Positions 1-8,731 of a DNA stretch of 64,000 nt are shown here, piece by piece; the first letter of the stretch is position 1; each line of letters begins with the position of its first letter. A model generated the notes under the pieces. It saw only the letters and a list, made by a program, of their open reading frames with translations, was not told where the DNA came from and searched no databases. The stretch lies in the NCBI RefSeq assembly GCF_000195595.1, contig NZ_GL882540.1:1-64000 (forward strand). The letters are read 5' to 3'. This DNA is from Actinomyces sp. oral taxon 170 str. F0386. Lineage in GTDB: Bacteria; Actinomycetota; Actinomycetes; Actinomycetales; Actinomycetaceae. A program made the translations under genes and the position numbers.

Positions 1-46
1 GCTTGACACACCACATAGGGGCACCCCCCACAACGCGTGCGAGATG

Positions 47-2353
47 TCAGTTGACCTTGTACTGCAGGTGGGTGATCCTGAACCGCTCCATGTCCGAGCT
101 CAGCAGCAGCCAGGACCCGTACTGCTTCTGCTCACTGTTGTTCGTACTCGGCCTGGGTGCCATCCATGGCTTGGACGGATCGTCCAAGGCGATTGGGCAG
201 ATGATCGTTCCCTGATCCAGGTTCATGGAGTTGGCGACCGAGGCGCCTGAGGAGTCCTTGGGACCGGCCAGCAGGCAGGCAACCACCTTGCCTCCCTCAG
301 GCAGGAAGGCGCTACGCATCGTGTCGCCCGTGCCCACCCGTTCAGCGGGCTGATCCATGAAGGGCAGGATCGTGGGATCGATATGCCCGGCCGCCTTGTC
401 GTCCTGCCCTGAGGCAAGGGCGTCATAGACCTTCTGCACCTCGGCCAGGGACGGGCGCCGGTGGTCCCCACTCATAGGCAGGCTGCCCGGAATGTGGTAG
501 ACGACGTCGGCGAGCGTCAGGGCCTGACCGTCCCACTGCGCGGTGACCGTCGCCGAGGCGCTGCCGCCGCAGGTCCGGCAGGACTCGTCACCGTAGAGCC
601 GCAGCTGCGACTCGTCGAAGATGACGGTGCCGCCGACGACACGCAGGTTCTCCATGCGCGGGGTGGGCACGTAACCGATCTCGTTGCTGCCCTCCATCAT
701 GAGGGAGCCGACCATCTCCTTGTCGGCGTTGTAGGCGGCGAGAACATCGAAGCCGTAGTCGGGAAGGTCGGCGTTGCAGTCCAGGACGGTGACCATCACC
801 GGTGAGGTGCCGAACAGGCCCTGCTGGGTCGATTTCATGGCGATCGTGTTCGACGAGCCGCCACCCACACCGTTACCTCTGGCGGTGCCGCTGGCCTTGC
901 CGTCAGAGAACGTGACTTTCGTCTTTTCCGGGGCTTGCTCGACCATGTCGGCCCTCGTCATCCCCCGCCCCCCTCGGCTGAAGGCCTCCGCGCAGATGCC
1001 CGGGACGTCGAGGCTCGCGTTCTCAAGCTCCTTCGGGTCGGGGGCGTCTGCGGAGACCGGGGTCGAGGTCGGCAGTGCCGTGGCGCGGGTGGAGCTCGAA
1101 CCGGAGTCGAAGGCCAGTACCGACGTCGTCGAGCCGTTGAAGACCACGACGTAACCATTACCGGCCGCCCAGGACGTCACCGGCGTGGAGATCTGCCAGA
1201 TCACGGAGCCGTCGACAGGGTCGAGGGCGCGCAGCGAGTCCGGGTGGGCCATGACGATGGCCCCCTTGCTCATCTGCCAGCGTGGTGGGGCCTCAGTGCC
1301 CAACCCGTTAAGGGCACCCACGCCGTCGGGCAGCTTGCTCGACCACAGCACAGTGGTGCCGTCGAGGGCGCCCACGGTGATGCCGTCGCTGACGACCCAT
1401 GCCTCGCGGTCGACTGGAAGATTGACGCCGACGAGCTTGCGAGGCGCTTCGACCCGGGCCGCCCACACCGGCTTGGAACCGTCCAGAGCCAGACCGGAGA
1501 CCTTGTCCTTGTTGACACTCACGGCGCCGTCCTTGCTCACGGATAGTGGTACGTCGCCTGTGGGAGCATCCCCCAGCCGCACCGAGGCGGGCGCTGGTAC
1601 CTGTGCTGGGGCGCCTGACGCCGACGGCGCCGCCGAGCCGGCAGAAGAGGCTGCTGCGGAGCCCCCGGGTGACGGATCGGTAGATGCCGGTGAGGACGCC
1701 TCTGGGGAGTGCTCAGAAGAAGCGGCGCTGGACGGCGCGGTCGAGGCTGATTCGTCGGCCGACGTGCTGGATGCCCCCGGTTGCTGGCGGTCCTGTTCCT
1801 GTGAGGGGGAAGGGGCCGGTTCAGCAGCGGAGACGGTCGACGGCTTGGCGGGAGTGTTGATTCCGGAGATCAGATCGACGCTGATCCGCTCCCCGCAGTC
1901 GAGAGTCTTGGCACTCATCTTGCAATTGAGACTCTGCCCCGCCATCTCGTCGGGGACGGGAACCTGCCAGGCGGCGTAGGAGGCCGATGAGCTCACGTTC
2001 AGGGCTACCAGCGTCTCACGGCGATCCGCGATCACTCTTAGGACCATCAGCTGCTGGCTGAGGATTGCCGTTGTGCCGTTGGAGTCGAAGGGCGCCGCCG
2101 TGGGCTCCTTGCCGAGGTTGGACAGGTCCTGCTGGGCCTTGAGCAGTGGTGCCTTGACCAGCGAGAGCGGGTCAGAGCCGCGTGTCAGCGCCCATAGGCC
2201 TGTGCCACCGAGCGCCAGGACCAGGGCGACGATGACGCCCAGGATCACCAGACGTCCCCTGCGGCGTGGCGATGGTGGTGGGGATGCGAGAGAAGTGGGA
2301 GAGGGGGACTGGGATGAGGACGAGGGAGATTCGGGAGACGGAGACATGGGCAC
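47..2353 (-). CDS. Membrane-anchored PQQ-like beta-propeller protein
   Basis: A 768-residue protein of unknown function. The N-terminus is a Ser/Pro-rich cytoplasmic tail ending in an arginine cluster (SPRRRGR). One hydrophobic segment follows at about residues 34-56, so most of the protein lies outside the membrane. Residues about 170-260 are a low-complexity Ser/Ala/Pro/Glu linker. After it come repeats such as ALDGTTVLWSSKL and ALDPVDGSVIWQI, which look like PQQ/quinoprotein-type beta-propeller blades. The C-terminal half has several cysteines, including a CRTC pair. The frame opens with GTG and has an ATG two codons later; either could start it. It is divergent from the GntR/ABC operon across about 310 bp. 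Family membership is inferred from the blade-like repeats only. Confidence 0.75.
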   Translation of the reverse strand: MPMSPSPESPSSSSQSPSPTSLASPPPSPRRRGRLVILGVIVALVLALGGTGLWALTRGSDPLSLVKAPLLKAQQDLSNLGKEPTAAPFDSNGTTAILSQQLMVLRVIADRRETLVALNVSSSASYAAWQVPVPDEMAGQSLNCKMSAKTLDCGERISVDLISGINTPAKPSTVSAAEPAPSPSQEQDRQQPGASSTSADESASTAPSSAASSEHSPEASSPASTDPSPGGSAAASSAGSAAPSASGAPAQVPAPASVRLGDAPTGDVPLSVSKDGAVSVNKDKVSGLALDGSKPVWAARVEAPRKLVGVNLPVDREAWVVSDGITVGALDGTTVLWSSKLPDGVGALNGLGTEAPPRWQMSKGAIVMAHPDSLRALDPVDGSVIWQISTPVTSWAAGNGYVVVFNGSTTSVLAFDSGSSSTRATALPTSTPVSADAPDPKELENASLDVPGICAEAFSRGGRGMTRADMVEQAPEKTKVTFSDGKASGTARGNGVGGGSSNTIAMKSTQQGLFGTSPVMVTVLDCNADLPDYGFDVLAAYNADKEMVGSLMMEGSNEIGYVPTPRMENLRVVGGTVIFDESQLRLYGDESCRTCGGSASATVTAQWDGQALTLADVVYHIPGSLPMSGDHRRPSLAEVQKVYDALASGQDDKAAGHIDPTILPFMDQPAERVGTGDTMRSAFLPEGGKVVACLLAGPKDSSGASVANSMNLDQGTIICPIALDDPSKPWMAPRPSTNNSEQKQYGSWLLLSSDMERFRITHLQYKVN

Positions 2354-2667
2354 AGCGTAGAAGGAAACAAGTCGATCGAAAGGCGAAATAGATGATCGAT
2401 CAATTGGTAGATATTTGAGTGCGTTCTTTGCTTAGAGGTGCGCGCCCAGGTGTTTTTATTTGTTCTGTTTTCTGACCTACAAAACTGTGTCGTATTTACG
2501 TGGTCGCATATTGCTTGCGCCTGAGGTGGCGGGGTGGCGTGTCTGAAGGTTGAGGTTGACGACGACGTCGATCTGTGTCACTGTGTTAGTGCAGTGATAC
2601 AGAAGGTCTGACGAGGTCGTCTGTGCTGCGCTCATGAGCAGTCTCGTCCCCGAGCATCAGGAGAGCC
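2354..2667. other. Divergent intergenic region with promoters
   Basis: This gap separates two divergent genes and is visibly AT-rich around 2380-2480 compared with the flanking genes. It has no convincing ORF. It must hold the promoters of both flanking genes, and it contains the inverted repeat listed separately just ahead of the GntR gene. Confidence 0.5.
2574..2601. promoter_or_regulatory. Candidate operator for the YtrA-type GntR regulator
   Basis: Arms TGTGTCACTG (2574-2583) and CAGTGATACA (2592-2601) form an inverted repeat with one mismatch around an 8-nt spacer, 66 bp before the GntR start codon. GntR regulators encoded with their own ABC exporter usually bind such a dyad in their own promoter. 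That this dyad is the operator is inferred from position and symmetry. Confidence 0.5.
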
Positions 2668-3063
2668 ATGGATCTCGACGACTCCCGTCCGATCTGGGTC
2701 CAGCTGGCCGACGACTTCCGTCACCGGATCGTCTCCGGCCAGTGGCCGCCGGGCTCCAAGGTCCCCAGCGTGCGCGAGCTCGCTGCGGGCACCGGAGTCA
2801 ACCCCAACACCGTTCAGCGCGCACTGGGCGCACTGGACGGTGAGGGGCTCACCGCCACAGAACGCACCGCCGGGCGCTTCGTCACCACAAGGGCGAGCGT
2901 CATCGACTCCGTGCGCCGAGGCCTGGCCTCCGGGGCCACGGACGCCTATATCGACACCCTCACCGCCATCGGCATGGACCTGGACCAGACCACAGCGCTT
3001 GTCGCCGAGCGCTGGTGGGCTCCGGACCGCCAGGGCCACCAGACAACAGGAGATGCGTCATGA
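2668..3063 (+). CDS. GntR family regulator, YtrA subfamily
   Basis: A 131-residue regulator. Residues about 8-75 form the GntR winged helix: the opening PIWVQLADDFRHRI, then SVRELAAGTGVNPNTVQRAL as the recognition helix. Only a short C-terminal helical tail follows and there is no large ligand domain, which is the hallmark of the YtrA subfamily. These proteins repress an adjacent ABC exporter and often respond to cell-envelope stress or antimicrobial peptides. The start has a clear AGGAG 8 bp upstream. The stop overlaps the ATG of the ABC ATPase gene (ATGA), so the two are translationally coupled. The inverted repeat at 2574-2601 is the likely operator. Confidence 0.9.
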   Translation: MDLDDSRPIWVQLADDFRHRIVSGQWPPGSKVPSVRELAAGTGVNPNTVQRALGALDGEGLTATERTAGRFVTTRASVIDSVRRGLASGATDAYIDTLTAIGMDLDQTTALVAERWWAPDRQGHQTTGDAS

Positions 3064-3806
3064 GCGCACACACCCTCAGCAGACCTGCCGCCATTCCCTC
3101 CCTCGACGGCGCCGCGCCGCTGGTCGTCGTCGAGAACCTCACCAAGACCTATCGGGGCCGGCCTGCCCTGGATGGGCTGAGCCTCGATCTCCCGTCCGGG
3201 CGGATCGTCGGCCTCATGGGCTCCAACGGATCGGGCAAGACCACTCTGCTCAAGATCCTGGCCGGGGTCCTGGCCGACTACGACGGCCGCGTCCGTATCG
3301 CCGGACATGATCCCGGTCCCGAGTCCAAGGCGCTCGTCTCCTTCCTGCCCGATGCGAGCTTCCTGGCCTCCGGCCTGACCGCCCCGGCGGCCATTGCTCA
3401 GTACCGGCGTTTCTTCGCCGACTTCGACGCCGACAAGGCCGCCGAGCTCGTGCGCTTCTTCAACCTGCCCACTGACCGCACGCTCAAGGAGATGAGCAAG
3501 GGCATGGGGGAGAAGCTGCGCATCAGCCTGGCCATGTCTCGCAGAGCCCGCGTCTACCTCCTCGATGAGCCGATCTCCGGCGTCGACCCCGCCGCCCGGG
3601 ATGTCATCTTGAGCGGCATCCTGCGCGACTTCGACCCCGAGGCCCTCATGCTCATCTCCACCCACCTCATTGCCGACGTTGAGCCGATCATCGACTCCGT
3701 CGTCTTCCTCAAGGACGGGCGCCTGCTGCTGGCGGGCGACGCCGACGACCTGCGCCAGGACCGCGGTATGAGCCTGGACGCCCTGTTCAGGAAGGAGTAC
3801 CGCTGA
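3060..3806 (+). CDS. ABC transporter ATP-binding protein
   Basis: A 248-residue nucleotide-binding subunit. It has Walker A GSNGSGKT, Walker B VYLLDEP with the catalytic Glu, a D-loop (SGVD) and a switch histidine in STHLIAD. The signature region reads MSKGMGEKLRIS, a common variant in YtrB/BcrA-type exporters in place of LSGGQ. The chosen start is the ATG at 3060, which overlaps the GntR stop and has AGGAG upstream; an earlier in-frame ATG at 3015 lies inside the GntR gene. It overlaps the permease gene by one base. It should energise export through that permease. The substrate is unknown. Confidence 0.92.
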   Translation: MSAHTLSRPAAIPSLDGAAPLVVVENLTKTYRGRPALDGLSLDLPSGRIVGLMGSNGSGKTTLLKILAGVLADYDGRVRIAGHDPGPESKALVSFLPDASFLASGLTAPAAIAQYRRFFADFDADKAAELVRFFNLPTDRTLKEMSKGMGEKLRISLAMSRRARVYLLDEPISGVDPAARDVILSGILRDFDPEALMLISTHLIADVEPIIDSVVFLKDGRLLLAGDADDLRQDRGMSLDALFRKEYR

Positions 3807-4621
3807 TGTTTACCACACTGCTCATGGAGGAGGTCCGAACCCAGGCTCGGCGCAATGCCGGAGTCGTGGGGATCATCGGGGCCGTCGCGGCCGGTGCCAT
3901 GCTCATGAGCCTGCTCGAGCTTCCCGTGCTCTCCTCGATGCTGCTGGTTGGCGCGTTCGTGGCGCTCGTGGCCATGCCCGCCGTCGTAAGTGTCCAGGCC
4001 GGTATCGAGTACTGGACGTCCATGTACGGAGCCCGCGGCTATCTCACCATGAGCCTGCCGGTGAAGGGACGCTCCGTGTTCGCCGCCAAGACGCTGTACG
4101 CGGTCATCGCGGTGCTGGCGTCGGCCGCGGCGGCGACGCTTCTCGGTGTCGGCTGGCTCGCCAGCTATGCGCACCTTCTCGGTACCACGCTGGAGCAGTT
4201 TCTCGAGCCGGTGCGTCAGATGATCAGCATGGTGGGAACCGGCGTTCTGGCCTTCTACGGGCTGACCGTGGTTGAGGGCGTTGTCGTGATGATTATCGAG
4301 GTCGCAGCGGTGATGAGCATTGGAGCGCAGGGGCGCTGGAATCGGCTTGGTTTCGGGGCGCCCGCAGTCGGCTTCATTGTCCTCTACGCGGTCAACCAGA
4401 TTGTGGCCCTGGTCGCTACGATGCTGCTCCCGCTGTTGTTCGATGTGACCAGCGGGCGGATCGTCGCACGCATGATGCTCCCGCAGTTCATCGAGGCCGT
4501 CCAAGGGGGACAGGAACCGCATCTGGTGGGAATCGGTTCCGTAGTGGCGGCACCGATCATGGCCGCGGCCTTGGCCTGGTGGGCGGTGCACGCGATTGAG
4601 AGGCACACCTGCCTCCGTTGA
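3806..4621 (+). CDS. ABC transporter permease subunit
   Basis: A 271-residue integral membrane protein with about six hydrophobic segments (near residues 20-40, 45-65, 95-120, 145-175, 185-215 and 240-260). It has no soluble domain. Its start shares one base with the stop of the ATPase gene. The three-gene order regulator-ATPase-permease matches YtrA-type export operons. The sequence itself has no conserved catalytic motif, so the call rests on topology and operon context. It ends 46 bp before the convergent AbrB-like gene. Confidence 0.85.
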   Translation: MFTTLLMEEVRTQARRNAGVVGIIGAVAAGAMLMSLLELPVLSSMLLVGAFVALVAMPAVVSVQAGIEYWTSMYGARGYLTMSLPVKGRSVFAAKTLYAVIAVLASAAAATLLGVGWLASYAHLLGTTLEQFLEPVRQMISMVGTGVLAFYGLTVVEGVVVMIIEVAAVMSIGAQGRWNRLGFGAPAVGFIVLYAVNQIVALVATMLLPLLFDVTSGRIVARMMLPQFIEAVQGGQEPHLVGIGSVVAAPIMAAALAWWAVHAIERHTCLR

Positions 4622-4666
4622 ACGGGACTGAGTGAGCTCGACGCCGAGGTGCTTGAGGTGCGGTGA

Positions 4667-4975
4667 CTACGCCGTGGCCTCGGGCACCTCGACGCCGCCG
4701 GCCTTGGGGGCGGCCGCGTCGAAGGCGGCGGCGACCACGTCGGCGTAGTCGGCTGGATTGACCAGGGTGATCCCCTGGGTGCGATCCGCCAGGAGGAGCA
4801 GGTTGTCCCCCGGAGCCAGGTTGAAGATCTCCCGGACCTCCTTGGGGATGACGATCTGCGACTTGGGGCCGAGCTTGACGGTGGCGATGTAGCGCCCCGG
4901 GGCCGGGGCAGTGAGATCAGACGGGGAGCCGGGCTGCGTGTCCGACGGGGAATCGGCGGGCGTGTCGGCTGGCAT
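4667..4975 (-). CDS. AbrB/MazE-type DNA-binding domain protein
   Basis: A 102-residue protein. Residues 1-27 are a disordered stretch rich in Pro, Asp and Ser. Residues about 29-75 are a SpoVT-AbrB swapped-hairpin domain: KLGPKSQIVIPKEVREIF followed by LAPGDNLLLLAD. Such domains are found in transition-state regulators and in MazE/VapB-type antitoxins. No toxin-like partner lies next to it, so a stand-alone regulator is more likely than half of a toxin-antitoxin pair. The start at 4975 is preferred because everything upstream in the frame is low-complexity and shows no family similarity. Gene targets are not visible. Confidence 0.8.
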   Translation of the reverse strand: MPADTPADSPSDTQPGSPSDLTAPAPGRYIATVKLGPKSQIVIPKEVREIFNLAPGDNLLLLADRTQGITLVNPADYADVVAAAFDAAAPKAGGVEVPEATA

Positions 4976-5081
4976 GGTGGGAGGTCCCTTTCCTGCTGGT
5001 CCTGCTGGGCGCCGGGGTGCCTCAACCCTAGTCCTTTTGCACGGCGCTGGCGCGGCGGAAGCCCCAGAGACGCCCGTGAGA

Positions 5082-6245
5082 TCAGGCGACAGTGCGGCTG
5101 GGGACCTGCGCGGAGGTGACGGTCGCCTGGGCGAGGACCTGGTCGCCGTTGGTGCCACCGTAGACAACCAGGCTCTGGCCAGCGGCGACGCCGCGCAGGG
5201 GAGTAGCCAGCTCGGCGCGTAGGAGGCCTGCGGCCTCATCGACACGGACTCGCGCCGAGACCGGACGGCCGTGGGCGCGCACCTGGACGCTGCCCTCCTG
5301 CCAGCCGACGGTGGGGGTATCGGAGTCACCGGTGAGTGGCTCGGGCTCGGCCAGCAGGACGAGCCCGTCGCCGTCGACCGTGGTGCGGCTGAGCAGCTCC
5401 TCAGGGCCGACGACGACCTCGTTGGTGGCCGGGCGGGTCTCGATGACGTAGCGGGGGCGGCCGTCGTCGGCTGGGCGGGACAGACCCAGACCCTTGCGCT
5501 GGCCGACGGTGAAGCCGAAGTAGCCCTGGTGGGTGCCCAGCACCTCGCCGTCGGGGGAGACCATGGCGCCCTCACTGGCGCCGAGCGAGCGGGTCAGGAA
5601 GCCTCTCGTGTCGCCGTCGGCCACGAAGCAGATGTCGTAGGAGTCCGGCTTGGAGGCCACCGGCAGGCCGCGGGCCTCGGCCTCGGCGCGCACCTGCGCC
5701 TTGGAGGACGCGTCACCCAGGGGGAGGAGGGCTCGGGCCAGGCCCTCACGGCCGGAGACCGCCAGGACGTAGGACTGGTCCTTGGCGGCGTCGACGGCGC
5801 GGCGCAGCGTGAGGCCGTTGGTGTCGCCGGGGCGGCCGGAGGCGGCGCCGCCGCTCAGGCGCGCGTAGTGGCCGGTGGCGACGGCGTCGAATCCCAGTGC
5901 CAGGGCGCGCTCCAGGAGGGCGTCGAACTTGACGCGCTCGTTGCAGCGCACGCAGGGGTTGGGGGTGCGGCCGGCGCGGTACTCGTCGAGGAAGTCGGCC
6001 ACGACGCGCTCCTCGAACTCCTCGGACAGGTCCCACACGTAGAAGGGGATCCCCAGGATCTGGGCGGCCCAGCGAGCGTCGGCGGAGTCCTCGATGGAGC
6101 AGCAGCCACGCGAGCCCGAGCGGGTCTGGGACCGGTTGCGGGTCAGGGCCATGTGGACGCCCACGACCTCGTGACCGGCGTCGACGGCGCGCGCAGCGGC
6201 CACGGCGGAGTCGACTCCGCCGGACAGAGCGGCCAGGACGCGCAC
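5082..6245 (-). CDS. mnmA: tRNA-specific 2-thiouridylase MnmA
   Basis: A 387-residue enzyme that thiolates U34 of Lys, Glu and Gln tRNAs in the cytoplasm, using ATP and a relayed persulfide sulfur. The PP-loop SGGVDS lies at residues 8-13. The first catalytic Cys is in [12 protein letters not shown] and the second in [11 protein letters not shown], the expected pair for the disulfide/persulfide cycle. The central [10 protein letters not shown] and the C-terminal beta-barrel segment ([11 protein letters not shown]) are also present. Length is slightly above the usual 360-370. A cysteine desulfurase is encoded on the same strand about 4 kb upstream (10224-11453) and is the natural sulfur donor. 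Confidence 0.96.
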   Translation of the reverse strand: MRVLAALSGGVDSAVAAARAVDAGHEVVGVHMALTRNRSQTRSGSRGCCSIEDSADARWAAQILGIPFYVWDLSEEFEERVVADFLDEYRAGRTPNPCVRCNERVKFDALLERALALGFDAVATGHYARLSGGAASGRPGDTNGLTLRRAVDAAKDQSYVLAVSGREGLARALLPLGDASSKAQVRAEAEARGLPVASKPDSYDICFVADGDTRGFLTRSLGASEGAMVSPDGEVLGTHQGYFGFTVGQRKGLGLSRPADDGRPRYVIETRPATNEVVVGPEELLSRTTVDGDGLVLLAEPEPLTGDSDTPTVGWQEGSVQVRAHGRPVSARVRVDEAAGLLRAELATPLRGVAAGQSLVVYGGTNGDQVLAQATVTSAQVPSRTVA

Positions 6246-6872
6246 GAGGGTCTCCTTCAGGTGAGTGGTTGTCGGTGACGACGGCCGTGGCAGGCTACCG
6301 CAGGTCGGCCGCGGCGGGGCAACCGGAAGAACCCAGGGGACGTTGTGGTGACCGGCGTAGGTAGGATCGTGCTGGGGAAGGAGTTGTCACGACTGACGAG
6401 CACGCCATTGATGCCCGCAGCTTCACCCAGCCCCTGCGCGATCAGCGCCGATGCTCGGTGTTCTTCATTGTCCGTTGGGGGAGTACAAGCGCGTTCCCAG
6501 CGTGGTGGGCGGACACGAGGCGGTAGCGCCCGAGCATGTTCCAGCAGTGCCTGGACAACGACATCATGCCGTTCATCGTGCTCGACTCGACAAAGGGGGT
6601 GGTCGTCCGTGTCATTGTGTTTATGCCCAGTCATTCACGAAAGGAGCCGCGATGGAGGGCTGATCAACGGGCGGCCAACTCGTGGCCTGCGTGAATGAGG
6701 TCCCTGAGCCAGCTGCTCTCCGCGGCCTCCATCGTCTTGACGACGACGTGGTGGTTCCACCTGTTCGTGCTGATCTGGGTAATGCGGTGGAAGTGCGGAT
6801 CCTCCAGGGGGCGGTCTCTTCGTTGTTCTCCTGTGCGGGAACGTCGGGATCCCGAGATACGGAGGACAGGAT
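6246..6872. other. Non-coding, probably decayed stretch
   Basis: About 630 bp lie between mnmA and the DUF418 gene. GC content is lower than in the neighbouring genes and no frame on either strand shows a start, ribosome site and conserved family together. The only protein-like signal is a minus-strand remnant at 6664-6834, listed separately. The region looks like the site of a degraded gene. Confidence 0.45.
6664..6834 (-). pseudogene. Possible C-terminal remnant of a DUF5655-like protein
   Basis: Reading the minus strand back from a stop at 6664-6666 gives a protein-like stretch that includes EDPHFHRITQISTNRWNHHV, then the segment VKTMEAAESSWLRDL. The layout (basic strand, HHV, then an amphipathic helix with a WLR motif at the very end) resembles the C-terminus of DUF5655 proteins. 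Upstream the frame loses any protein-like character and has no start in a sensible place, so it would be a decayed fragment. The family match is from memory of the pattern and is weak. Confidence 0.35.
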
Positions 6873-7919
6873 CTACATTGCCCCGGTCGTCGGTAACCGA
6901 GCGTACCTGTATGGACCTGACTGATTGTCAGGCTGCTGTGACTGCGGGCGCTGCAGCGGAATCCACCGCCACCAGGTGATGCAGCGCCACACCCACTCCA
7001 GAGGGCCGTAGGTGAACCGGGAGAGCCAAAGACGGCAGAGAATCCACTGGGCGGGGAGAACCACGGCGGCGACGATGAGTCCGGGAACCGTATCCTGGGT
7101 CGAACGTGAATGGAGCAGCAGCCCTGCCGGCACCATCACGAAGGTGGCGGTGACGTAGCAGGTCAGCGCCATACGGCCCAGGGGCACGAACACTGTGCTC
7201 AGGACCCACCGTACTGGTGTGCGCCACAGCAGTGCCAGGACGCAGACGTACAAGCAGGCCATAAATCCACCGGCAATACCTCCTGGCGTGGAGAACCTGG
7301 GGTCACCGATCTGGGTGGCTTGCCAGAGGATCGCGGCCGCGCTGGCGGCTGCGAAGATGAGCGCCGCCGCCCCGATCCGACGGTCGGCGTGCTCGAGCCG
7401 TGCCGGAAGGCCGTAGGCCTGGGCCGCCGATCCCAGAAGGAACAGCCCGGGCAGCGATAGTGCCCCTCCTCCTGAGAATGCGTAGGCGCCGACCGTCGCC
7501 AGCAGACCGAGTACCAGACGCACGGAGCGCGGGACCTTGAGGGCGAATGGCAAGAGGATGGCTCCCGCAACCGCGTAGTCGCGCAGGATCTCACCGGGAT
7601 AGAGGATCGAGTGGAGTAGCCCGATCACCAGGAGCGCGGCCAGGCGGCGCAGCAGGATCTTCCAGGCGGGGGCGCCCCGGCGGATCGCGGAATCGATGAC
7701 GAACCCCATACTCATTCCGAACATGAAGGAGAAGATCGGTACGAAGCGGGTCGCCACCAGGAAGTTCAGGACGTTCTCCGCCAACGGGACGGCTTGGAAG
7801 GGCCGGACCGGGACGTCATATCCCAGGCACATGAGATCGGCCGCGTTGACGAGGAGGATGCCCACGATGGCGAAGCCGCGCAAGGAGTCGAGGAAACGAA
7901 ATCGGGTGCTGGTGCTCAT
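6873..7919 (-). CDS. DUF418 family membrane protein
   Basis: A 348-residue polytopic membrane protein. The N-terminus RFLDSLRGFAIVGILLVNA is typical of DUF418/heparan-acetyltransferase-like proteins, as is the following FVPIFSFMFGMSMG. About eight to ten hydrophobic segments can be seen. The C-terminal LEWVWRCITWW is the usual end of the family's transmembrane core, after which a short hydrophilic Gln/Pro tail follows. Function in the family is not established; acyl transfer across the membrane is often suggested. The two-component genes lie 112 bp upstream on the same strand, so co-regulation is possible, though a separate promoter fits in the gap. Confidence 0.88.
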   Translation of the reverse strand: MSTSTRFRFLDSLRGFAIVGILLVNAADLMCLGYDVPVRPFQAVPLAENVLNFLVATRFVPIFSFMFGMSMGFVIDSAIRRGAPAWKILLRRLAALLVIGLLHSILYPGEILRDYAVAGAILLPFALKVPRSVRLVLGLLATVGAYAFSGGGALSLPGLFLLGSAAQAYGLPARLEHADRRIGAAALIFAAASAAAILWQATQIGDPRFSTPGGIAGGFMACLYVCVLALLWRTPVRWVLSTVFVPLGRMALTCYVTATFVMVPAGLLLHSRSTQDTVPGLIVAAVVLPAQWILCRLWLSRFTYGPLEWVWRCITWWRWIPLQRPQSQQPDNQSGPYRYARLPTTGAM

Positions 7920-8031
7920 GGAATCGACCGTAGAGTCCGACGGCGGTTATCGTGACTGGCGGGGTCCAGTTTCCATCCGAGGTTGGAAGGTACCGGGGCG
8001 GTTTCCAACCGGGGGACGCTCAGCCTGCGGG

Positions 8032-8730
8032 TTACTCGCCCACGCGCACGAGCCCGCTCTCGTAGGCCAGCACGATGAGCTGGGCGCGGTCCCGCAGTTC
8101 CAGCTTGTGCAGGATCCGGTTGAGATGAGACTTGATCGTCGACTCGGCCAGGACAAGGTGTTGCGCGATCTCGGCGTTGCTCATCGCGCGTCCCACCAGG
8201 GTGACGATCTCCTTCTCCCGATCGGACAGCGCACCGATGGACTCTGTGTGCACGGCGTCAGCTCTGCGCACCGAGAGTCCGCCCGGACCGGTAGGACCAG
8301 AGGGCGCAAACCACTGCTTCAGCAGCCGGCGTGTGGTCGATGGTGCCACCACCGAGTCTCCCCTTGCCACGGCGCGGATCCCGGCCAGCAGCTCGGGCGC
8401 CGTCGCGTCCTTGAGCAGGAATCCCGAGGCCCCGGCCCGCATCGCTGCCACAAGGTAGTCATCCAGGTCGAAGGTGGTCAGGATGAGTACCTTGAGGTCG
8501 GGATGGCTGCCCAGAACCGCATGGGTGGCGGAGATGCCGTCCAAGGCGGGCATCCTGATGTCCATGAGGACGATGTCGGGGTGAGTGGCCTTGACCATGT
8601 CCAGGGCGCTGACGCCGTCGGAGGCCTGACCGACCACACACATGTCCTTCTGGGCATCCAGAATCATGCGGAAGCCGGAGCGAACCAGGTCCTGGTCGTC
8701 CACCAGCGCGATGCGCAGCGGTCGGGTCAT
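8032..8730 (-). CDS. NarL/FixJ-type response regulator
   Basis: A 232-residue response regulator. The receiver domain (about residues 5-120) has the acidic pair VDDQD, phospho-acceptor Asp57 in IVLMDIRMP, the switch Thr in LTTFD and Lys in FLLKDA. A linker of about 45 residues follows. The C-terminal LuxR helix-turn-helix starts with LSDREKEIVTLV and includes SNAEIAQHLVLAESTIKSHL. The ATG sits one base after the stop of the histidine kinase, and the kinase's last codons supply its Shine-Dalgarno (GGAGGTGA). The pair should act as one signalling unit. Targets are unknown; the downstream DUF418 gene is a candidate. Confidence 0.95.
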   Translation of the reverse strand: MTRPLRIALVDDQDLVRSGFRMILDAQKDMCVVGQASDGVSALDMVKATHPDIVLMDIRMPALDGISATHAVLGSHPDLKVLILTTFDLDDYLVAAMRAGASGFLLKDATAPELLAGIRAVARGDSVVAPSTTRRLLKQWFAPSGPTGPGGLSVRRADAVHTESIGALSDREKEIVTLVGRAMSNAEIAQHLVLAESTIKSHLNRILHKLELRDRAQLIVLAYESGLVRVGE

Positions 8731-8731
8731 A

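Noticed and set aside
4667-4975. Toxin-antitoxin pair around the AbrB-like gene
   Set aside because: No MazF, VapC or other small toxin frame lies on either side; the neighbours are an ABC permease and mnmA.
6383-6694. Plus-strand frame with protein-like stretches but an in-frame TAG at 6524
   Set aside because: No start codon, no recognised family and codon use unlike the neighbours; kept only as a note on the decayed region.
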